The notes: generated by a model not told the origin, from the sequence alone. Numbered from the stretch's first letter, positions 43,226 through 57,847 are shown. The stretch: 64,000 bases of DNA from Centroberyx gerrardi (GCF_048128805.1 NC_136005.1:8403504-8467503), one strand, 5' to 3'. Translations and numbers: made by a program.

Positions 43226-43870
43226 GCCCGGGGCTGGGAGGAGGGGCCAGTCGGCACTAAATCAATAGCTAGTCACCGTGGGTTTCGTCAATAGGCCACC
43301 TTTTCGAGGGGACCAAGGAGCGTCTGACTGAAATATGATGATCTGACGTTGTAGCCGAGGCCAGTAACCCTACATCACTGTGACAGGAACAAATCAAACA
43401 GAGCGAGGAAGTCATCAATCAGCCCGCTATTTACGAGAGGCCAGAATCAGATGTTCTTGGCACTTGCGAGTCCTTTTCTTTTACATTAATTAGTTCTTTA
43501 AATAGGTACAGGGGAGCATCTTGGTCTGGGGTAGAAAGGGGGGGGGCAAGTGAATTGATTCTGTCCCTAAGTGCACCAGAGCCGGAGATGAGCTCCTCAA
43601 TCTTGGCTTCAGGTCTGATCTGGAGCTGAGGGAACATCCATCACTGAGGCTGCGGGCCCCACCACTGCCCAGCACCTCCCAAGTCACTGTATAGTCTATT
43701 TTGTGCATCAAGAAAATCATATCTCACGCCTCTGCCAGAGGAGCAGGCATTTTTTTAGGGAATTTTAGGGAAATGAGCTGTCTGGCAACTCATTGAATTT
43801 GGCTGGTTGGGGTCTCGTAAAAGTCCCTGGCTGTCACTCTCCCATTCAGCCGTCACCGAGGAGCCTGTTG
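43226..43870. other. upstream flank of uts2b
   Basis: No supported gene. Two overlapping minus-strand frames (43431-43720) have no recognisable domain or splice context. Confidence 0.4.
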
Positions 43871-43877
43871 ACGTCAG

Positions 43878-44060
43878 GAGCGTCTCAAGAGCCTTTCACA
43901 GGTCCATCACTCTGTCATTCAGCTGTCCAACGCACAGGAGCTCAAGGACTCGCCGGAGAGACTTGCAGTGTGGATCAACCATGAAGAGACACTCATCGAT
44001 ACAGATGATGGATACCAACACCTGAGTCACACTGTCTCAGACTGTGTTCCTACATGTTGA
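43878..44060 (+). CDS. possible terminal exon of an unrecognised gene
   Basis: After a GACGTCAG acceptor-like site, a 60-codon frame reads ERLKSLSQVHHSVIQLSNAQ, then ELKDSPERLAVWINHEETLI and ends SDCVPTC, stop. A canonical AATAAA follows at 44088-44093. The amphipathic, non-repetitive composition looks coding, but I recognise no family and found no upstream exon on this strand. It could be the end of a gene interleaved with uts2b, a decayed gene remnant or chance. Confidence 0.25.
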   Translation, partial: ERLKSLSQVHHSVIQLSNAQELKDSPERLAVWINHEETLIDTDDGYQHLSHTVSDCVPTC

Positions 44061-44196
44061 CCTGATGCAGCACTGCATTTTTCAATCAATAAAACTAGCT
44101 GTTATATTTGAATTTATATTTTTTCTGATCTTATTTTGAAATAAAATAAAACAATATCTGCACACTGGATTGATGCCCCGGCCCTTAGTGGTTTAT

Positions 44197-44300
44197 TTAG
44201 CAATGTCCAAGTCAAGTCAAGTCAAATTTATTGATAAGGTGCCTATAACCTAAATAGGTTTGTCACAAAGTGCTTTACATAAAACAAAGGACACAAAAAC
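44197..44300 (+). repeat. dispersed teleost repeat fragment
   Basis: GTCAAGTCAAGTCAAATTTA followed by TTTGTCACAAAGTGCTTTAC resembles sequence found widely in fish genomes. Family not determined. Confidence 0.4.
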
Positions 44301-44380
44301 CAGATGCATTACAAAGATATACAAGACAAACATCACAAACTTCAAGAAATGGGGCCAGACCCTTGTCTGAGTATGAATGT

Positions 44381-44383
<3 letters not shown>

Positions 44384-44416
<33 letters not shown>

Positions 44417-44430
44417 ATGTGTGCATGTGT
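44384..44430 (+). repeat. (GT)n microsatellite
   Basis: A GT run followed by GCATGTGTGCATG units. Confidence 0.85.
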
Positions 44431-44439
44431 GCAATGTTT

Positions 44440-45052
44440 TAACCTCAGGGATACAGATTTCTATGTCATTGTCTCACTGTTTGTATCAAGCACCAGGCCA
44501 GTATTTTGGATGTAGCTACATACACCATCTCCTTACTATATTCCAAAATGACACTGCAAGATGGATAAAAGCCTTTCTAAACAAATGAACCGGTTATGAA
44601 TCTTAATGTCTTCGTGTTTTTTGTTGACGTTAGAGTGAGTGATGTGTGAGTCATGCAGTCATCCTGTTCATCAATCCTGTTTCTGTTGAGACTGTTCCCT
44701 GCAGTAGAAACCAATCAACTACATCAATAACGAAAGAGGTCAGGGTCATGTCAACCTAATAGTGGACAGTTGAAAAATAAGCACTCAGACTAATTCACTA
44801 TTAACTATCTACACAGTCTGTGGGCATATAGTAATGGTGTTATTGATTGGCTAGTAGCTGGACTGCTAATACCAATTCACTCTAATTTATCTTAAGAGTA
44901 AAACAGTAAATTAGATATAAGGTGCGGTGCAGGTGTAGCAGACAGCTGCACATTGAAATGCTGGACACTAGAGGGAGCAATTATATTAGCATAATCAGAA
45001 TATGGGCTGTCACATGGTGCGTCTGTTTGTGTTTGTGTGTGTGTGTGAGATA

Positions 45053-45129
<77 letters not shown>

Positions 45130-45700
45130 CAGTCTTCTGAAAACTTCTGAAGATGTCCCTATCCTCTCCGTTCAAACTAACGCAGTGTGTAGCGAGTCTG
45201 TTATTTTCTCTCTATTTTAGCCAAAATGTTGAAGACAGTCTCAAGATGTTGGTCCCTTACACTGACCGAAGGCATTCATTTGAACCACAGATTTGGACAG
45301 AGGAGATGTGTGCCCTCCGGTCCGTAGGGACGACTCCCACAGCTGCAGCTGGCTGCAGTCACTGAGCCAAGAAGAGGGAGCTGCGTCAAGCTAGCCAGAT
45401 ATGGCTAGAATGATACCAGAAGTTGGACGAATTTGCCTTCAAAATAAATTCAAGAAATTAAATAATTCTATTCACTTTATTTATTGGCATGACTGTTATC
45501 AGAAACAATATTGCCAATTTTACAGCAACCAACAGCCCATGCATTCAAACCACACTGAGGTGATAAGTTATTTAGTTTGAAAACATGTAGCCTACCATCA
45601 TCATTCATAATTAGTTATCAAAATTCCCTAAATGAGAACATGTAGCTTTGTTAAGCATTCAAACGTCATTATATTGAATAATGTATAATTAATGTATGAC
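44440..45700. other. gene-free sequence with a (GA)n array
   Basis: A GA run of about 70 bp lies at 45055-45126. The frames around 45153-45365 follow an acceptor-like TTTTCTCTCTATTTTAG (45208-45221), but no partner exon or protein family is evident. Confidence 0.45.
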
Positions 45701-45772
45701 AAATACTTTTATTAATTTCACTTTGGTACTCGTTTGGTACCCGACAACGAGGGTTTTATTTTGAAGGTTATA

Positions 45773-46073
45773 ACCGGAAGTTATCTTTTCAATCCGTCTA
45801 GCTTGACGGTCTGGTCGAAGAGGGAGGGTCAGAGTGGGAGGGATGCTCGCAGAAAATCTGACATGCTAGCTACAGCAGAGCAGCTGCCAGGCTATCACAC
45901 CAGCGACGTTTCGAGAGAGGTGGCAACCGAAACTAATCAAAAGGGCCGTCCAGCACCTGAAACATCAATCGGGTTTATGAGTTAAGGCGATCAATCAGAC
46001 TCCGGTTAACCTTCGGAAGGAACGCGGAAGTGTAATTCAACGTCAACGGTTTTGACACATTATCGCTGACAAC
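45773..46073 (+). promoter_or_regulatory. ccdc50: ccdc50 promoter and 5' leader
   Basis: The 300 bp before the ATG lack a TATA box but contain ETS-type sites ACCGGAAG (45773-45780) and GCGGAAGTG (46024-46032). The start codon itself lies in AACATGGC (46072-46079), a YY1 consensus. ETS plus YY1 near the start codon is typical of broadly expressed TATA-less genes. An 83-codon frame at 45734-45985 lies here; it is probably leader sequence, though a uORF cannot be excluded. Confidence 0.5.
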
Positions 46074-46122
46074 ATGGCTGAATTTAGCATCGACAAGAAT
46101 AAACTACCTGGAGTGAAAGAGG
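46074..46122 (+). CDS. ccdc50: ccdc50 exon 1
   Basis: Codes MAEFSIDKNKLPGVKE; donor G|GTAATA, phase 1. The alternative reading with an extra G is excluded because only this phase restores KEVCRD with exon 2. Confidence 0.93.
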
Positions 46123-49100
46123 GTAATACGTGTTTGCTGGCTAAACTGACATAAGCTAGCTGTCTAGCGTCACACATTTATCCAGATAGCTGACGTTAGC
46201 AAGAATACCCGTGTGAACGCAGGTGTTTCTCTTTCTCTTTCACCATACGTTATAATGGTTGTTAGCAAAGCTTGCTAGTGGATGCTAACTGCACCGCAGT
46301 CTTAAGGCTGGATTCAGGTAGCCAGCAGTGACTTAACTCCATAGCCGTCAATGATGTCGTTACATATAGTGGTACAGGAGTCAGGTGACTTATTTAGCTT
46401 TGCTGCTGTCTGGTCACATGGAGGTGTTTGCCTGTTTAGTTTGAGGTGGTTCAGCTCTGAGGACGAGATGCATGTGTCTCTTAAGAAGGCAGCATGGACA
46501 CAGGACTGACTCTTTCTGTTGAATTTTAGATGTGTCTAGACTTTGCTTGCTCACATGACCAGTATTCATTCATGCCTGCAAAATTTACTGCATTTGTGTA
46601 ACATTCTCTTAATGGGGGTTTGCGACTAACAAGAACTTAAAGCATAGGCTATCCCCCACTATATCACCTTCCACACTGGCCAAGACCTAGCCTGTTGTTC
46701 CACATTGCTGGAAAAACATGAAGACAAAGAGCAGGTTGAGAGTGTTTTGCATTGAACCGGGGTTTGGATGGGATGCTGTGCTGATGTGAGTGGGAAGCAG
46801 CTGCTCAGTGGAGTGCTTGTTATTCTGGTCTGGAAGAGACAGGGAACGTGCCTTTCCACCGCTTAGCTCGTCTCCAGAGGGAACTAAGAAAACTGTTGGA
46901 CACATTTCAGTTTCCCTCCCTCATGTGATAGGAGAATAGTAAACACAGTGAGTTGTCTAGATGTAGCTCACTGAGGAATTGGGCTTGCACAGTTTAAGAC
47001 GATTCAAAGCAAGAGCATATGGTGTTAATATTCAGACCTGACATTGTTGGCTGGTTTTACACCTCAGTTTGTTTATTGACCATTTCTGAGTCTTTTGGTC
47101 TTGGTGTGTGGCTTTATGTTGGGCTTATTTTCAGTTTCTTGACCAAAGTGACTGAACGGTGGTGGGAGAACTTAATCCATAGCTTGCCTTCTGTCACTTG
47201 ATGCTTATTGTTCTGTTTTAACCCAGATAATTTTGTCATTCTGTACCAGAATGTTAAATATTCCAGTTGGCCATGTATTGACTTTAAAGCTTTAAAGTAT
47301 TGAAGGAATTATCACACAAACTCATATTGTTAGGCTAGTTACGCAAGTTAAAAACACTTATGTGTACACAGTAGTATTAATCAGACCAAATCTCAGGTTT
47401 CTTGGCTAAGGAGATTAGGCATATGGTTGAAGCATGGTCAGTGTTAATCAAATCCCGTGCTGGTCTGAGGGAGTGGGGGGTTTTGTTGGGGTCTCACCCT
47501 CCTCTTCCCTGCATCTGTTCATCCCAGTCATTCATCCCAGTCATTCATCCAGTTCATATATCCCCCCACTGACTATAGCCAAACTATCTGGCCTGCTGTT
47601 CAGCTGGATGACTAGCCTTCAGAGCCTGTCATTGCCTTGTGCAACAGTGCCATGTGTTTCAGTTTGAGTCCCAGGCATTTTTCTGCCCGTCAGGAATATT
47701 GGCAAATGGTTTCTTTATTCATGGCTATCTCTAAATGCATCCTAACACATATTTGAAATACTGCACACTCGTGGTCTGCTACTGGTTATTAATTATGTAT
47801 ATGGATGAAGTAATCTCTGTGAGAGCAGATGATGGGCTGTGAGCCTCACTGTCTGAGGTTATGGAGTGTGGCTCGGCTGCTTAATGCTTAATGAAAGCTG
47901 GGAAGAGAGTAGTAAATACAGTGATGAATTGTAGCGCCAAAGCCCTGCGAAATGTGACTCTCAGAAACAAGATTTCTCAGAGGATCTGGAACAACATTAG
48001 TAGGTAGAAATACTGTGACCAAGTTAAATTTGGTCATTATGCATTGAATAGACTCACTGGAGCATGGCTAATTACATGTTCAAAATCATGGCTTGACTTT
48101 ATTCTCCTTGCTATAATGTCCAGTCTAGTTTTGCAGCCGAAGAAAAGCTTCTTACTGCAGCGTTTCCAAATTGATATATGCTAAACAGAGCGGAGTAAAT
48201 CCATGTTGACTGAACTGAATGAAGCAGATGTCATAAGGTAGCCTATGTTCATTATTAGCTCTGGATGTGAGAATGGTCTAAAATATCCCATTAGGCTGTA
48301 GTTCTCCCTCGATTGAGGAATTTGTCAACTCTTGTACACTGATGGAACCTGAATATCCAAGATCAGCTACCAGTCCGCTTTACTTCAGATCGGTTCAGGT
48401 GGATGTGTGGTGATGCTGACAGGTATTTCAGAAAGAAACTCAGTTCCTAGAAAGGGCTGCACCATTAATTGAATTTCACAATAATTGAACAATTATAGCA
48501 TATTGGCATATCAGTAATATTGAAAACTTAAATGGCATTTAGATTGTCTGCTGTAAATGCTCATGAAAATGCAGTAAAATAATTTTGTTCCTCAAATGAT
48601 GAAGGCTAATAATCGTGATCACAATATACAGCTGGATAATTGGTATTATCGTTGTAGCCGTAATTGTGCAGCTCTAGTCCTAGAGCTTAAAGCTGAGAGG
48701 AAAATACTAAAAATGATAAGTTGCTGTCATAAAAAGCTAGGCTAAATGTGCCTCACTGACAAATAGGTCTTCCAAGATTTTTCAGAGGCTTCACAGCAGC
48801 AATATTCAGACTTGATGCTGTCTTTTTTGCACTTCAGTTTCTTTATTGCCCATGCTGGAATATTTTGGTTTAGGCATTAAGGTTAATCTGACTGATTCCT
48901 TGTTGCTGATTAACATATTGTAATTGCATCAGCAGCACTTAGGATGCAACATCCAATTAAAATATACATAAAAACATTCATCACTCTCTGCGACTAGTCA
49001 TTGGCCTATTTGCTTTGCTCCCTGGGTTCCCAGGTCATTTCATCTCAGTCTTATCTGCCAATCAAATGTAGATCTGATACGGAGGCATCTGAAATGTGGA

Positions 49101-52100
49101 AACTTCACCAGAAGTGTGAAGACTCCTCCTCATGAACTAGATAGACAGTGTGTGTCCTCAACAGCAGCCTCATGCTTTCTCTTAGCCTAGGTAACCCATC
49201 AGTAGTCTATAAGCCTGGGTTGGCATGCAGTAACCTGTCATCCTGCCACTAACAAGCTCACTTCTCTAACCTTTAGGATACCATCGCCTCTAAATTCCCC
49301 TTCAGCAACATTCCCCCACAAAAACATAATTCTTTATTTTGGCCTGATTAGCCAATTGAAGTGTGTGTGATCAAGTGTGCTCACCCACAGTTTCACTTCA
49401 TGTTTTCTCAGATGGAAATAACCCACAACCAGTCCTCGGGACCACAAGCATTTGCCTGATGGGCTAATTTTGTGTTAGGCATCAAGTCTAGCTTTACAGA
49501 AACAAAGCACATCCTGTATCAGACGTCCCAGATAATAATCTTTTCAGAAACGTGCTTCAAGTATTTCATAATCCTCTAAGAGAAATTAGCAGAAAGAAGT
49601 AATTTTGCTATAAAGTAAACGTCTCAGCTTATCGCATCAAGCACAATTGAACATAAAATTAATTCATGAAAACGGTTTCTCCCAAATCATGTTGCAGACA
49701 GATTCTTTCCTCCTGTGGTAATGTGAAGTGGCACTAGCATTCTTTTTCAGTCTATCATACTCACTTAAACTTGGCTACCTGTCCTTGATTGTGGGTAATT
49801 TTGTGGTTAGTTTTGTTCTTGGTTAAGCATGTGTGCAGGCGGATGTGCTAGGTGTTAAAAAACAATGAAAGTCAAACTGAAACAGCCAACATCTCAAGTT
49901 CCTTGAGTCTGACGTGTATCAGCTACATATCTTAGATTTTGAGTCAACAGACTGTTGTTTCTGGACTTTGTTGTTTTTAGTCTTAATATTAATAGGCTAC
50001 TTTAGCATTTCTGACCATTTCAATCTTAACTCTGTCTTTCCACAGTGTGTCGAGACTTTGCAGTGCTGGAGGACCACTGCCTGGCCCACAACCTCCAGGA
50101 ACAAGAGAGTAAGTAAGACTATAATGTAGTCATGTGATTTTCCCTGTCCCCCCCCACCCCCATCCAGTATTATAGGTTTCATGGACAGGTAACTCCCATT
50201 TATTTTAATGGGGGACTGCTGTTTTCATGCTTTTATATGTTCCTGATCACATCACTGATCTGCTATCAACTTCAGCCTCCTATTCTTAATGGCTGTAGGC
50301 TGTCTCAGCTTTTCCCAAATCAGCTCTTTTTGTTAGGATGGGTTCAATCCTGAAATCTATTCTCTAGGTCTAAGGAAGGCTTGGTTGCCTCCTGTTCTAA
50401 TGAGGATGAAATAGATTCAGGGCTTTCATATGGTTAGGTTCCCTTTTCTAGACAGTCTATTTACACAGTTAAGCCCCTAATTGTTGTCATTTTCTCTGTG
50501 TCAAACCCATTACATGACTGGGACTATTTCAGACAAGCTACCCTACTGCATTCCTAGGGTAACGTGGGTACGTATTGCTTACTTTGCAAGAGGAACAAAC
50601 TATCAAAGATTTTTTTTAAAGCGTCAGAGTAGAGAAACGAGTGCAGTCCAATGCTCCAGTTTCCCCCTCTGGAAAATTTGTCAAGTCCGACAGGGCAAAC
50701 CGCAGTGTCAGTGGAAGCAGCCTGATTAAGCCAATATAAACCCCGCTTCGCCCACAGAGTGTGCATTGTGCGAATACTGCAGGATGCCACAACAATAGTG
50801 GAGCGGGGTTGTGGCAGACTACTGCATCTGCTGTGTCTGGATCACATTAATGCGTGTTTGCTGCAGCTGTAGCGCAGGGCAGCCTTCACTAGAAAGCTAG
50901 GCTCTAGATAGAGGTTAGACAGCACAATCAGCTTAGCAAGGGTTTTTATACAACACCAGGGAACACACTGTGAGATACCACTGTCTGTGACTGTGTGTTT
51001 ATGTGTGTGCACATATTAGGGACATTTTTGTGTGCATGTGTTCTGCACTTGCGCACACTGTAATTCTCTAAATTCCTCTATTGTGTGTATATTTAGACTG
51101 TTTCTGCGTGCCTCATTAGATGAGCTGTTGCTTTTATGTGAACTCATATGTGTGTAATTAGGCCTTCTTCTTTTTCTCATGATTTTAAAAAGCATCTTTG
51201 GAGACTCACTAAAGAGGGCTTTATTTGTTCCCCTGCTGTTGACTTAAGTGTATTAAGATACATTTTTGAGTCCGATCCCATGATTATGTTTTGTTCTCCA
51301 TCAAAAGCATCTTTTTCACATGTGAGCTTACTAGAGTGACTCTCAGGAACTGCTGCTGGCTCCCTTAAAGTAGTCTAAGCCCCCTCCTACCGAGTTTGGT
51401 CGAAAGGACACTTTTCTGCCCAGAAGAGCCGACAAACTCAGACCCAGACACAACAAGGCCTTCCTTTCATCAGACACAAATAAATATCATCTGCAGATGG
51501 CTAATGGCCACAGCATCACTTCTCATGTCCCTCACCTGCACTCATTCACATGGAAATCACAGGAACCAACAGAAAGAGGCTACCGCTTTTGGATTGTGTG
51601 GAGAATTAGTGGGCTATTGTTCTGCTTTCTTTGTTGATTATTTCATGGAGGAAAGCAAATGACAACACTAGAGTCTAGACAGTGGAAATATAGCCCCTGT
51701 TATTCCTCTGGACTGGACAATAGTTTAGTTTTCTGTGTTTCCGTAAAGATGTCAGCCTTATATGACAATACGAGGCTGAATTATGTAACGAGCCCTGTGA
51801 GGAAGAGGGCCAGATGTCACCCAGCCATAGCCTAAGTGCAGATTAGGCTCTGTTTTGGCTGTGATGGATTTGCTTTGGGCTGGCCTGTCCTTGTGTTGTC
51901 CTTAGCCCTTTTAAGGCCACAGTGATCCATGACCGAGCCCCGTCCCCCTCCGCTGCCACTCCGACTGATCCGGTTTGAGCTGGCGAGATGTTTGTTTCAC
52001 CTTTGACCCTGGAGGTCACCGAGGAGAATGCTGGTTCACACAGCCGGGCTGTTCCCTTAATATTCTGACTCTCTTTTTTTTCTGGATCACATCAACAGAT

Positions 52101-53353
52101 GGCCATCCCTCTGCCAGTCAAAAGAGAAACATTTAGCACATTTGCTTCCATTTAGTGTGGAATTATAGTTGGTCTTTTTTCAATTCAAAATCCTGCACAT
52201 GCACAACATTGAAGCACTCAAAATGTTGCATCAAAACATTTCTCTGTGGCTGTGTCAACACTTGGCATCCTTATCTCTGGCATACTGTGTCGCAGATGAA
52301 AGCATTCTCTCTCTTTCCAAGACAAACAAGAAGGTTTGAGCGCACAGCTCTCCACTGATGAGTCTAGGGCTACAATTTTTTGGACAGACCAGCTTTCCCA
52401 CCCTTGCTACCCTTTTTCTGAATGATATGAGACCTCTCCAAGGTTGTGTTTGTTGAAAAATCAACAGCATCACAATGTCCCGTCTTGTTTTTTGCTCCCT
52501 TGAGAGACAAATCAATTTTCCTGTTGAAAAACCTGGCATTGGATGAATGATAGCCTCCTTATCTCAGGTTTTGACGTCAGTTTTGCCTTCAAATATTTTT
52601 TTTTCGCAAGGTGTCATAAACACCCCCCCCACCCCAAAAAAAAAAAAAAATCATTGTCAGCCCTTTGACTTTTTATCAATTTGCGGTGGCTGTGACTCAC
52701 AGCTTCGTCTTTCCATCCCACCAGTCACAAGCGGGAACTTTATGGAGCCTCTCTCGGGTAAATTGCAGGACGTAATTTGGCCCTTTTCACATGAAAGCTG
52801 GGAGCGGATCGATAACCAGGTGAAACAGAGCTGAGCAAGTGAGTGATGCTCTCCAAGCTTACTGAGTGTCGGGAGTGCGTCAGCAAGCAGGATTTATCAT
52901 CTGTTGTGGCTCGGCACGTGCCATCACACAACCTTGGAATGGCACCTCGGCTTGGAACATTCATTTCTCAGTGACTAAGAGCGCCAGAGATCGAAAAGTC
53001 TGCGTCGTCTACGTTTATCTTCTCCACAGAGCAGATCTAAACAACACAACTGCTCTTCTCAAAACATAAAGCAAGTGTGTCTCTGTAAATAAACTCCTCT
53101 CAGTGCTACTGTCACCCATCTAATTCCTCAGCAGCAGTGCGGTCTGGCCAGCTGACCTACTACGGTTTGTGTGTACACAGACTTAAGAGCAGCGCTTGTG
53201 TGTTTGTGTCCGCAGTCGAGAGCCACTTGGCGTCCAACGTCCATAAGAGCCGTCTGGTGCAGCAGGACCTGGCGGTGGCTAAGAAGCTCCAGGAGGAGGA
53301 GGATCTGAGGGCCAAGGTCCAGAACCATAGGCAGCACCGTGACCTGTGGGTGT

Positions 53354-53390
<37 letters not shown>

Positions 53391-54090
53391 CACACAACCA
53401 CACATACACAGAATAGGTGTTAGATGTATAGAAGGCAACCTATAACATTATATATTTGTATATCTAATACATAGATAGGATTGTGAGGGTTACTTTTAAA
53501 CTGGAATCCATTACACATGACTGATTACCTGGTTTAGAACTCTAATCAGCAAGAGTTACTTTTGACTTGACCGAAATTAAGCATAGATTTGTAAACAGTA
53601 ATTTGAATGTAATTTCATATTATCATCTTCTAGAAGCAGACTTAGCCATTATTTTAAGTGTATAGGGTATAGGGCTATGTAAAATTATGTTGGTTTATAA
53701 TTTTACAATTTATGATTTGTCTGTTGCTCCTCAAATATGTTTTATTCATCAGAATTATTTTGCAGAAGTGTCTGCAATCTCATTACTTTGTTTATGGAAC
53801 CTGTATCAGATTAGTGTAATCCTGTTGCATGTAATCTGTTACTCTCCAACACTGCACATACCTCAGTAAGAGGCTGTGCACATAGATCTCAGTAAACACA
53901 GCCAGGCGTTCTGCTGCCGCTGCTTTAGCCCAGCAACCTGTTGCACACCATGGGATGTGATAGAAGCCCACAAAGAGGCACCATGGGTAAAAATCCTCCA
54001 CTCTACTCTGCAAGTTTTGTAGAAAAAAAAAAAAATGTGCTGACTCACAGCACAGTGAGAGCAGTGTTCAAAAAGTCAGTCGCATACACT

Positions 54091-54124
<34 letters not shown>

Positions 54125-54330
54125 AGCTAACAACCACGCACATAAACTAATAAACACACACACACACAAGCAGCACCAGTAGCGGGACAGCACCCCCCCA
54201 GGGAGAGGCCAGATGCTCCACCATGGATGTAGGCAGGCCAACGCCGCTTGGCATGCTGGGAGCTCCTGCTGCCATCCACTCTGCCCTTGCCAATGCCACC
54301 TCACATACACCCACACTGACACATATGCGC

Positions 54331-54373
<43 letters not shown>

Positions 54374-55754
54374 CTCCTGAAGCCTTGGTGCAGCGTCACT
54401 TCTACAGGTGCTTTAGTAGGTAATGATGAAAGCATACTAAGGTGCAACTGTCTCCTTATTTTTGCCAGTTTAAGTCCTCGTAGTCCCCTGTAGATCAACA
54501 TTAAAGCCTTCCTTAACTTTCAAAAGAACTGACAAGGTGTGGTTTAATTAATTTTAAAGTCAGTCACATTAATTTGGATGAGGAACTGTCAGCTAGTCAG
54601 GTCAAATGCAGGTGGAGCGCAGGATAGTTAAAGGATAGGATAGTTACAAACTGGTGTTTACACCTAATTAAAGCATTACACTCGCGCATGTGTACACACA
54701 CAAACACACACACACACCTCCAGTCAGATGGTGTTTTTGTCCAAGTCACATTGCTCAAAGATGTGGAGGAGCCAATAGCATTAGGAGCCTGTAGAGTACA
54801 TCAACATCACAACAGGCTGGGATATTTCTGCTGCCTGGAGCACAGATGCCATTTCTCATAACATGCTAAATAATTACCTCAAAGCTAGTCATTGGTGTGG
54901 TATGTTCACTGCTCAGTGTTCCTCTCATGTAACTTGCTTATGTCACATGTCCTGCTGTGTAGTTTTAGGTACACTACTGCTAGATGGATAATAGTTTATC
55001 ATGATTTTATGTTTTCGCGATTAATAATTGTGTAATTCGGCGATATTGAAGTGTTTGTATTTTCAATTCCCCTAAAAGTTCCAACATGGTTATCATGCGC
55101 TAGAGCAAATGAGGGACAATTTTAACACTAGATATTAAGTAGAAATGTATAGATGAAAGTATGAGTGTCTGAAAAATACCAGCAGTAGTAGCAGTAGAAT
55201 TTACTGAGACAAAAAGTGAGATATATGCAGTATGAAATAAGTGAAAAATATCAATATATATGCAGAATAACAAATATGAATAAAGCAATTTGAAAAATTA
55301 CAGCACATACTGTATATTGTACAGGATGTTCAAAAACGTGCTGGTATTCACTTCAGCAGGTTTACAGAGGGCCATATAGTACATACTGTAAGAACAAAAA
55401 GTCTCGTCTGTTCACGTCACGATAGGCGATCATGATAAGAGACAGTATACATCTAAGAGGTCCATTCTATCAATTATCATCATCAATATCCCAGCCCGTT
55501 TGATTTGTGACATTATTGAATTAACCACTGTTAGTTAGAACTTGTGTCTGATAGTTTAGAGACTATTAACAGTTGTATATCTGTTATTAATGTTGTAATG
55601 TTCTCCTCCCCACATACTAACACACACACATGCGATGGATACCTACACACTTCAGTGAGCGCCAAGACAATGAGATCGCACAGGAGATTCAGGAACAACT
55701 GGTCCGACAGGCAGAGCAGCAGAGACAGCAGGAAGAGAAGGACGCGGTAAGGAA

Positions 55755-55791
<37 letters not shown>

Positions 55792-56165
55792 TCAGACACT
55801 ATTGCCCATTCAAGCAAGATGTCAGTTACATCCACCCATCTATCACATACCAGTATCGATGTACAGCCAAGGGTGGGTCATACCATTTGAATCATCAGCA
55901 TGCCATGTTTATACCTCTCTATTGTTAAAAATGAATCGGAGCCATAGTGACGTGGCAATGGATATTTTGTTTTATCTCAAAGTCATGGGGGAGAATGCTT
56001 ATGCCTTACACAATGTGCAGAGACTTGAGTCATTTCCAATTCTACAGATTTGTTCTCAATACCTACTGGAATGTTTTTTGGTAAATGTTTTCCCATGATA
56101 TTGGTGATGAACGGCACAGATTCGGAGATGAGCAGTTCAGTGGTTGTTGGTGATGACTGTTCTGA

Positions 56166-56201
<36 letters not shown>

Positions 56202-57799
56202 TTTCTAGGCCATAGCTCGTAAGCTGCAAGAGAAGGAGATGAAGGAGGAGAGGAGGAGACAGAAGCAGCTGGAGGCAAACTTTGAGGAGGAGTACTTTGA
56301 GGATCAAGGAGGTGGGAAGAGGGCCACTGGCTTATGTTTATGTGTGTGTGTGTGTGTGTGTGTGTATCTGTAGGTGTACGTGTGCTTGTGAAACTGTTTG
56401 TGTATGCATGCACGTGTGAGTCTCTGTGTGTGTAAGGACATGGGAAAAGATATGCGTGTGTTTGCTGGGACTGGGATGTTTTGAGCTCTGTGGGTTTGAT
56501 GTTGCACAGCGCTGCAGACTGTTGCTGACTTGAGGCTAAGATTTAGGAATGCTCTTGTAAGCACATAGTTGACCTTGAAGGGAGGCTTATGTGTTCGCAA
56601 AAGAGCAGTCATTTGTCATTTTGCTCCCGTTCAAGAGCACACAGCACTGTAAATGGGTTTTGCAGTGCTGTGAATGGACTATGGAGGTTTGTGCTGTTTA
56701 AAAAAGAAAACTGTCTCAGGTTACTATAAACATACAACAAAGCCTGAATGCATAACAGAATTAGATATCTGATTCAACCACAGATATTAAGTGGATTTCC
56801 CAGTGAGTTGCTGATGACTGCACATCCCATCTATATAGGATTAAAGGATAGAATTAAGCTTAGCTCGTGATGTGTTAGATGTCCACCGACAAATATCTTC
56901 ACCCACAAATCCCTATTTGTCGTGCCTAAAATGTCAGTGAGCACCTAGGTGTTGCATGTGGATTCCTTTTAAAGTCTTTACATGAACGCACACCGCTGGC
57001 AACATAAAAAAGGGAATTAGTTAATTTCCTAAAACCTAGAAACATTGACAGGTGGTAGTTTTGTTTCTTTATTTGTCAGCACAGAAATGGCAATGTGGTT
57101 GCAAGCGGTCTGAGCGCAGTTACAGTTCTTGAGCCACAGGTGTGTGCAGATTCGAGAGGCTGACTCTGTGTGTGTGTGTGTGTATGGGGGAGGTATATTT
57201 TAAAGGGTTCTTGTTTTAATGTTCTCTCCTGACTCGTAAAAGCTCAGCTCTTTCCTCTCCAGCTGGCTCAGACTGTTAGCGTTAGTCTGGCAGATTGACT
57301 CGCAGCTTTCCTGCCCGGACCCTGGCCCATGTTGTACTTGGATTCTGGCTTCTCCGGAGGCTTACATTTAGCACACACCACCCCACTCATATCACTACTA
57401 GATGTAGAGCAGAGAAGTGAAACTGTTCTCACTCAGAATAAGCTTCATACTGCCAAAGAGAATCAGTCTCTAGGCCCAAAAAAGCTTTTCCTGCTTGTTT
57501 CTTATTTCTATGCCTAGCACTTCTCTATTATTGATGATACATAAATATTCTATAGACACAGCAGTAATTTTTACCTCCACTGCCTGGGCGCTGTTGTGTT
57601 GACCCTTGCGGTCCTTATTATTGACTGCTTGTAATGTTGGTGACAGGAATTGAAGCTTATTCCACTGTCATGCCATTGTCAATTGCTTTGGTTAAGAGCG
57701 TCAGCTAAATACCTAAAATATAGGATGCAAAATTGGATGGAGGGAGAGATTGTCAACAGAGAGCAGGTGAGGGTAGTTGTCATGGGGGCTAGGTTTGAG

Positions 57800-57847
<48 letters not shown>

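Noticed and set aside
45153-45365. A 70-codon frame after an acceptor-like tract upstream of ccdc50
   Set aside because: No partner exon, no recognisable family and no polyadenylation signal nearby.
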